NCBI GenBank assembly: GCA_008711295.1
Contig: VUYV01000191.1
Coordinates: forward strand, 1,240,816 to 1,304,815
From: Anarhynchus alexandrinus
Taxonomy: Eukaryota > Chordata > Aves > Charadriiformes > Charadriidae
Reading direction: 5' to 3'
DNA: 64,000 nucleotides
Shown: piece by piece, positions 61,188-64,000 of the stretch
Numbering within the stretch: the first letter of the stretch is position 1
Layout of the letters: every line of letters begins with the position of its first letter
Notes under the pieces: model-generated
Told to the model about the DNA's origin: nothing
The model's database searches: none
Seen by the model: the letters and a program-made list of their open reading frames with translations, nothing else
Position numbers and translations under genes: made by a program

Positions 61188-63970
61188 AATTTGAGTGCGT
61201 TGTAAGCTGAGTAACAAAAGAAACTCAGGTATAGCTGTAGCGGCTGAGAGGACAATAAACTGTGGTGCCGAAGATTTGGTTTACACTATTTGGAAGCCAA
61301 GATATCGTGGCAAAACTGGCTCAATCTTCCTTTTGAAAAGGAAGCCAAAGAAGTTTGAATGACAGACTTAGTACTTCTCAATGAAGTGAGGCTTTGCATG
61401 GTACCTATTACTTTGAAAACCTGCTCATTTTTTCACCCCACAGATGTTCTCCAAGGTCCCATAGGGTTCAAATCCTTGCCCTAGAAGGCTGCTTTAACAA
61501 CTAGTCTGCCCTTTGCTGGTAAGGGAAATTCTAAGCCTGGCTTTGGAGTAGCAGATGTTGTTTTACAGAAAAAGATAAAAATATTCATAGTACTAGAAAG
61601 AGAGTGATTTTTTGTCAGCTAATGGTGAAGGCACTCCTTTATGCAGGAGGAGACTGTTTTCAGCCCTTGCTTTTCAGCACGTGCGCTTCATCCAATAATT
61701 CAAATGAAAAATGCATCGGGTACTTGATAAATCCTGAAAACGTGGCTGAAGCAAGAATCCGGAGCTCCTAAGCGTATACAGCACTTAAATTCCTGACTAA
61801 CTTTTCACTGATAGAACTCAAGATCCTATAGACCCTTGGTCACCGAAGAATGGCAGGAGCTATGTTCTTTAGGAAATGTCAAAGAGTACTGCTGGAGAGG
61901 TGCCTGTGTGCTCTACCAGTTCTTCCTGCAACTGAGAAGTTTGGGACTTCTTCAAAATGAGAAAACTAAATTTTCATGCAGCAGAACTGGATATGTTTAT
62001 ATGTTGTTGTAGGGAATACACTATTTTATTCAAGTTTATTCTTCTATAATTTTGGTTTCTGAGTAGCTACACTGAGTATTCCCTCCCCTTAAGATAATTT
62101 GAAGAAAATGTGGTTTGTGGGGTTTTTTTTAATTTAAATTTGAAAAGAATATATTTAAGAGATTTTTTTGCATTTGCAGAACAAAACCAGTGTTTGCATG
62201 TAATGATTTCAAAACCTGGAATTGCAATTAAATTGCAAGAAAAATCCTGAATAATTATAATAATTATTTGTTATGAAGCTTTCCAGTTGTGTTTCTTTTT
62301 TTCCCCATGAGCATATACCAATATTTCCTTTTTTTTTTCAGAACAAGATTCATACACTGGGGGGCTGGGAAGGGGTGGGTGGTCCCTTCAGCTGCCCACT
62401 CTAGAAAGTTTGGCGTAATTTCTAGAGTGAGAATGTAGTAGAGGTAGTGCACCCTCTAAAGCACTGCCCAATGTGTATTATTTCAGGTTTTGAATACCAA
62501 AGATAGTTTAATTGCTTATTAACAACGCTTTGAACTGTCTGATGAATCCTCATTACGATGAAATGCTCTAAAATTATTCTTCATAACACAAAAAATGCAG
62601 TAATTATCTACTGGAGACTATTAAGGAATCATTAGATAATGTTTATAAGCAGGCATTATCTAAGACTAAGTTACTTGGTAATTCTTTATGTAAGTTTTTT
62701 TTTTTAGCACAAATTCTTAGAAAGATAACTAAAGCATTGTCTTTGAGTATACAAGACTACAGGCAGTGCAGGAGTGTTTCTGAACAGAGACACTACATAC
62801 ACGAAGGTATAAGAGTTGACATGGTTGTCCTCCTTCAGTGCTGGGTCTGCTCTTCTCTAGAGCAACTTGGGGAAAAAAAGTCGTTCCAGTCAGGTTTGGG
62901 ACAGGACTTCTTGGGAGCAGAACTAGGAATATATGGCATTATCTCTAATGTGTTTTGGTTCTCCGGTGACTTCAGGGACCAGTTTTAACTTCAACATCCA
63001 TTTTGGCACGATTATTGAAGACTGCTCTTTCCCTTTGGGTTACAGGCAGAAGCACGTGCTGCGATAAGCCCGGCTCCTTTCCACATCCCTCAAACTCTTT
63101 AGACTTCTCTTTTTCACAGTACCTTCTGGATCTTAGCCATACACTTTCCAAACTCCTAACAGCGTGTTTAGCTAATTCCCTTACTCCTTCACAACCAGAT
63201 GGATGAGGGAAAACATCTTCTTAAGCTGCTTTGGGGCCCAGTGTAGACTAACCAGCAGCCTAAGCACCAGGGGTAACTCTCAAGCTGTTCCTCAGTAGGG
63301 ACTGCCTGCTCAGCTGGTGATGTGGGAAATTCAATATCATAAATATTCAGAATTTATTAAAAATGGGCAAATGTGGAGGTTTTCGCATGAAATGGTTGCA
63401 GAAGCCTCACCTCCACAGGCTAAAAATCCCAGCTCTATAGTAGTATAAAAAAAGGCCCATATTTTCCAACTCAGATTCAGCTAGTTCCTCTTTATAAGAT
63501 TAAGAATGCCATTAAGTTATGGGGTTTTATATATATTTATCTTCCATTATTGGAATCACCAAGTTGTATTGTATGTGTGTTTTAGAGACAAGATTCCACT
63601 TTAGAGGAAGGACCATAAACCCCTTTAATAGACTGGAACCTCCTGCCCACTCTGATACGTATCCCATGTTGGGACTATTTCAGTCTCACCAGAATTTCTT
63701 GTGTGAAATCCAGTTTGTTGTGTGAAGCTCTGTGGACCAATTCCGGCGTTTTGAGGGAAAAAGGCAAAATAATTTTTGGAGATGTAAAGCTGAGCGCTAC
63801 GTACATACTGGGTTAGGTGAGTAAGTTAAGTCATTTTCAAAGCACTGTGTTCCTAAGGATTGGTCCTTTCTAGATGTATGCATTGCTATTAGTGATATCT
63901 ATTTTTTTTTCTAAATCCTGGCTATACAAAGCTTCCAACTGTTGGAGAAAATTGGACAAATCAACCTGAA
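61188..63970. other. Non-coding sequence, no gene recognised
   Basis: No recognisable gene is seen. The part at about 62460-62700 is AT-rich, free of simple repeats until its final poly(T), and rich in ATTATC, TAATTA and AATTGC words. It could be conserved regulatory DNA, but this is only an impression. Confidence 0.6.
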
Positions 63971-63974
63971 AGGC

Positions 63975-63998
63975 ACTTTTTTTTTTTTTTTTTTTTTT
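63975..63998. repeat. Poly(T) run at the window edge
   Basis: More than 20 T end the window, followed by AC. It may be the reverse-complemented poly(A) tail of a retroposed sequence that lies beyond the edge, or a simple homopolymer. Confidence 0.85.
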
Positions 63999-64000
63999 AC

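Noticed and set aside
1..64000. CRISPR arrays, bacterial operons, phage or plasmid functions
   Set aside because: No regularly spaced repeats, ribosome-binding sites or compact gene arrays are present. CR1 and intron-like texture place the sequence in a vertebrate.

Overview
The window reads as nuclear DNA from a bird. The main evidence is at least eight fragments of CR1, the dominant non-LTR retrotransposon of birds and other sauropsids. Most of them carry the typical 3' end with its 8-bp ATTCTATG-type repeats. The rest is AT-rich, intron-like or intergenic sequence with homopolymer runs and G/T- or A/C-rich tracts. Nothing looks bacterial, viral or organellar. I recognise no complete protein-coding gene and no tRNA, rRNA or other known RNA gene. 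The longest open frames outside CR1 are about 150 codons, roughly what chance gives in 64 kb read in six frames. The window is therefore best treated as a gene desert or part of a large intron.

Layout. Positions 1-9.7 kb are AT-rich single-copy sequence with small tandem repeats near 4.9 and 5.6 kb and a nuclear-receptor-like inverted repeat at 2.12 kb. At 9.73-10.33 kb there is a probable very old CR1-type remnant. It is followed by a young CR1 copy (10.45-10.96 kb) broken by an 80-base assembly gap. From 11 to 27.5 kb the sequence is mostly unique, with two stretches (about 17.3 and 20.6-21.0 kb) that resemble conserved non-coding elements, a pyrimidine-rich block at 21.4-21.8 kb, a purine-rich block at 18.8-19.0 kb, a deleted CR1 tail at 23.4 kb and a 61-bp tandem duplication at 25.5 kb. 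A short CR1 tail at 27.55 kb precedes a GC- and purine-richer block (27.96-29.46 kb). The longest CR1 copy lies at 32.8-33.6 kb. From 34 to 47 kb the sequence is again AT-rich, with one possible short exon (38.54 kb), a 21-bp minisatellite ending in an N (40.8 kb), a modest CpG cluster (43.2-43.5 kb) and possible regulatory sequence (44.4-45.3 kb).

The most unusual part is 47.6-48.4 kb. It contains a perfect 52-bp inverted repeat around a 22-base loop. About 310 bp further on, a 94-bp direct repeat flanks a CR1 tail and ends at a single N. That second structure looks like two alleles, one with and one without the CR1 insertion, placed end to end in the assembly. Three more CR1 pieces cluster at 52.2-55.0 kb, two of them in opposite orientation. 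The last 9 kb hold a 52-base alternating purine-pyrimidine tract, a G/T-rich tract with several G runs, and a terminal poly(T) run at the window edge.

No set of genes works together here. The biology visible is retrotransposon history, possible cis-regulatory DNA, and local rearrangements or assembly joins. The regulatory and exon proposals are inferences that need cross-species alignment or RNA data.
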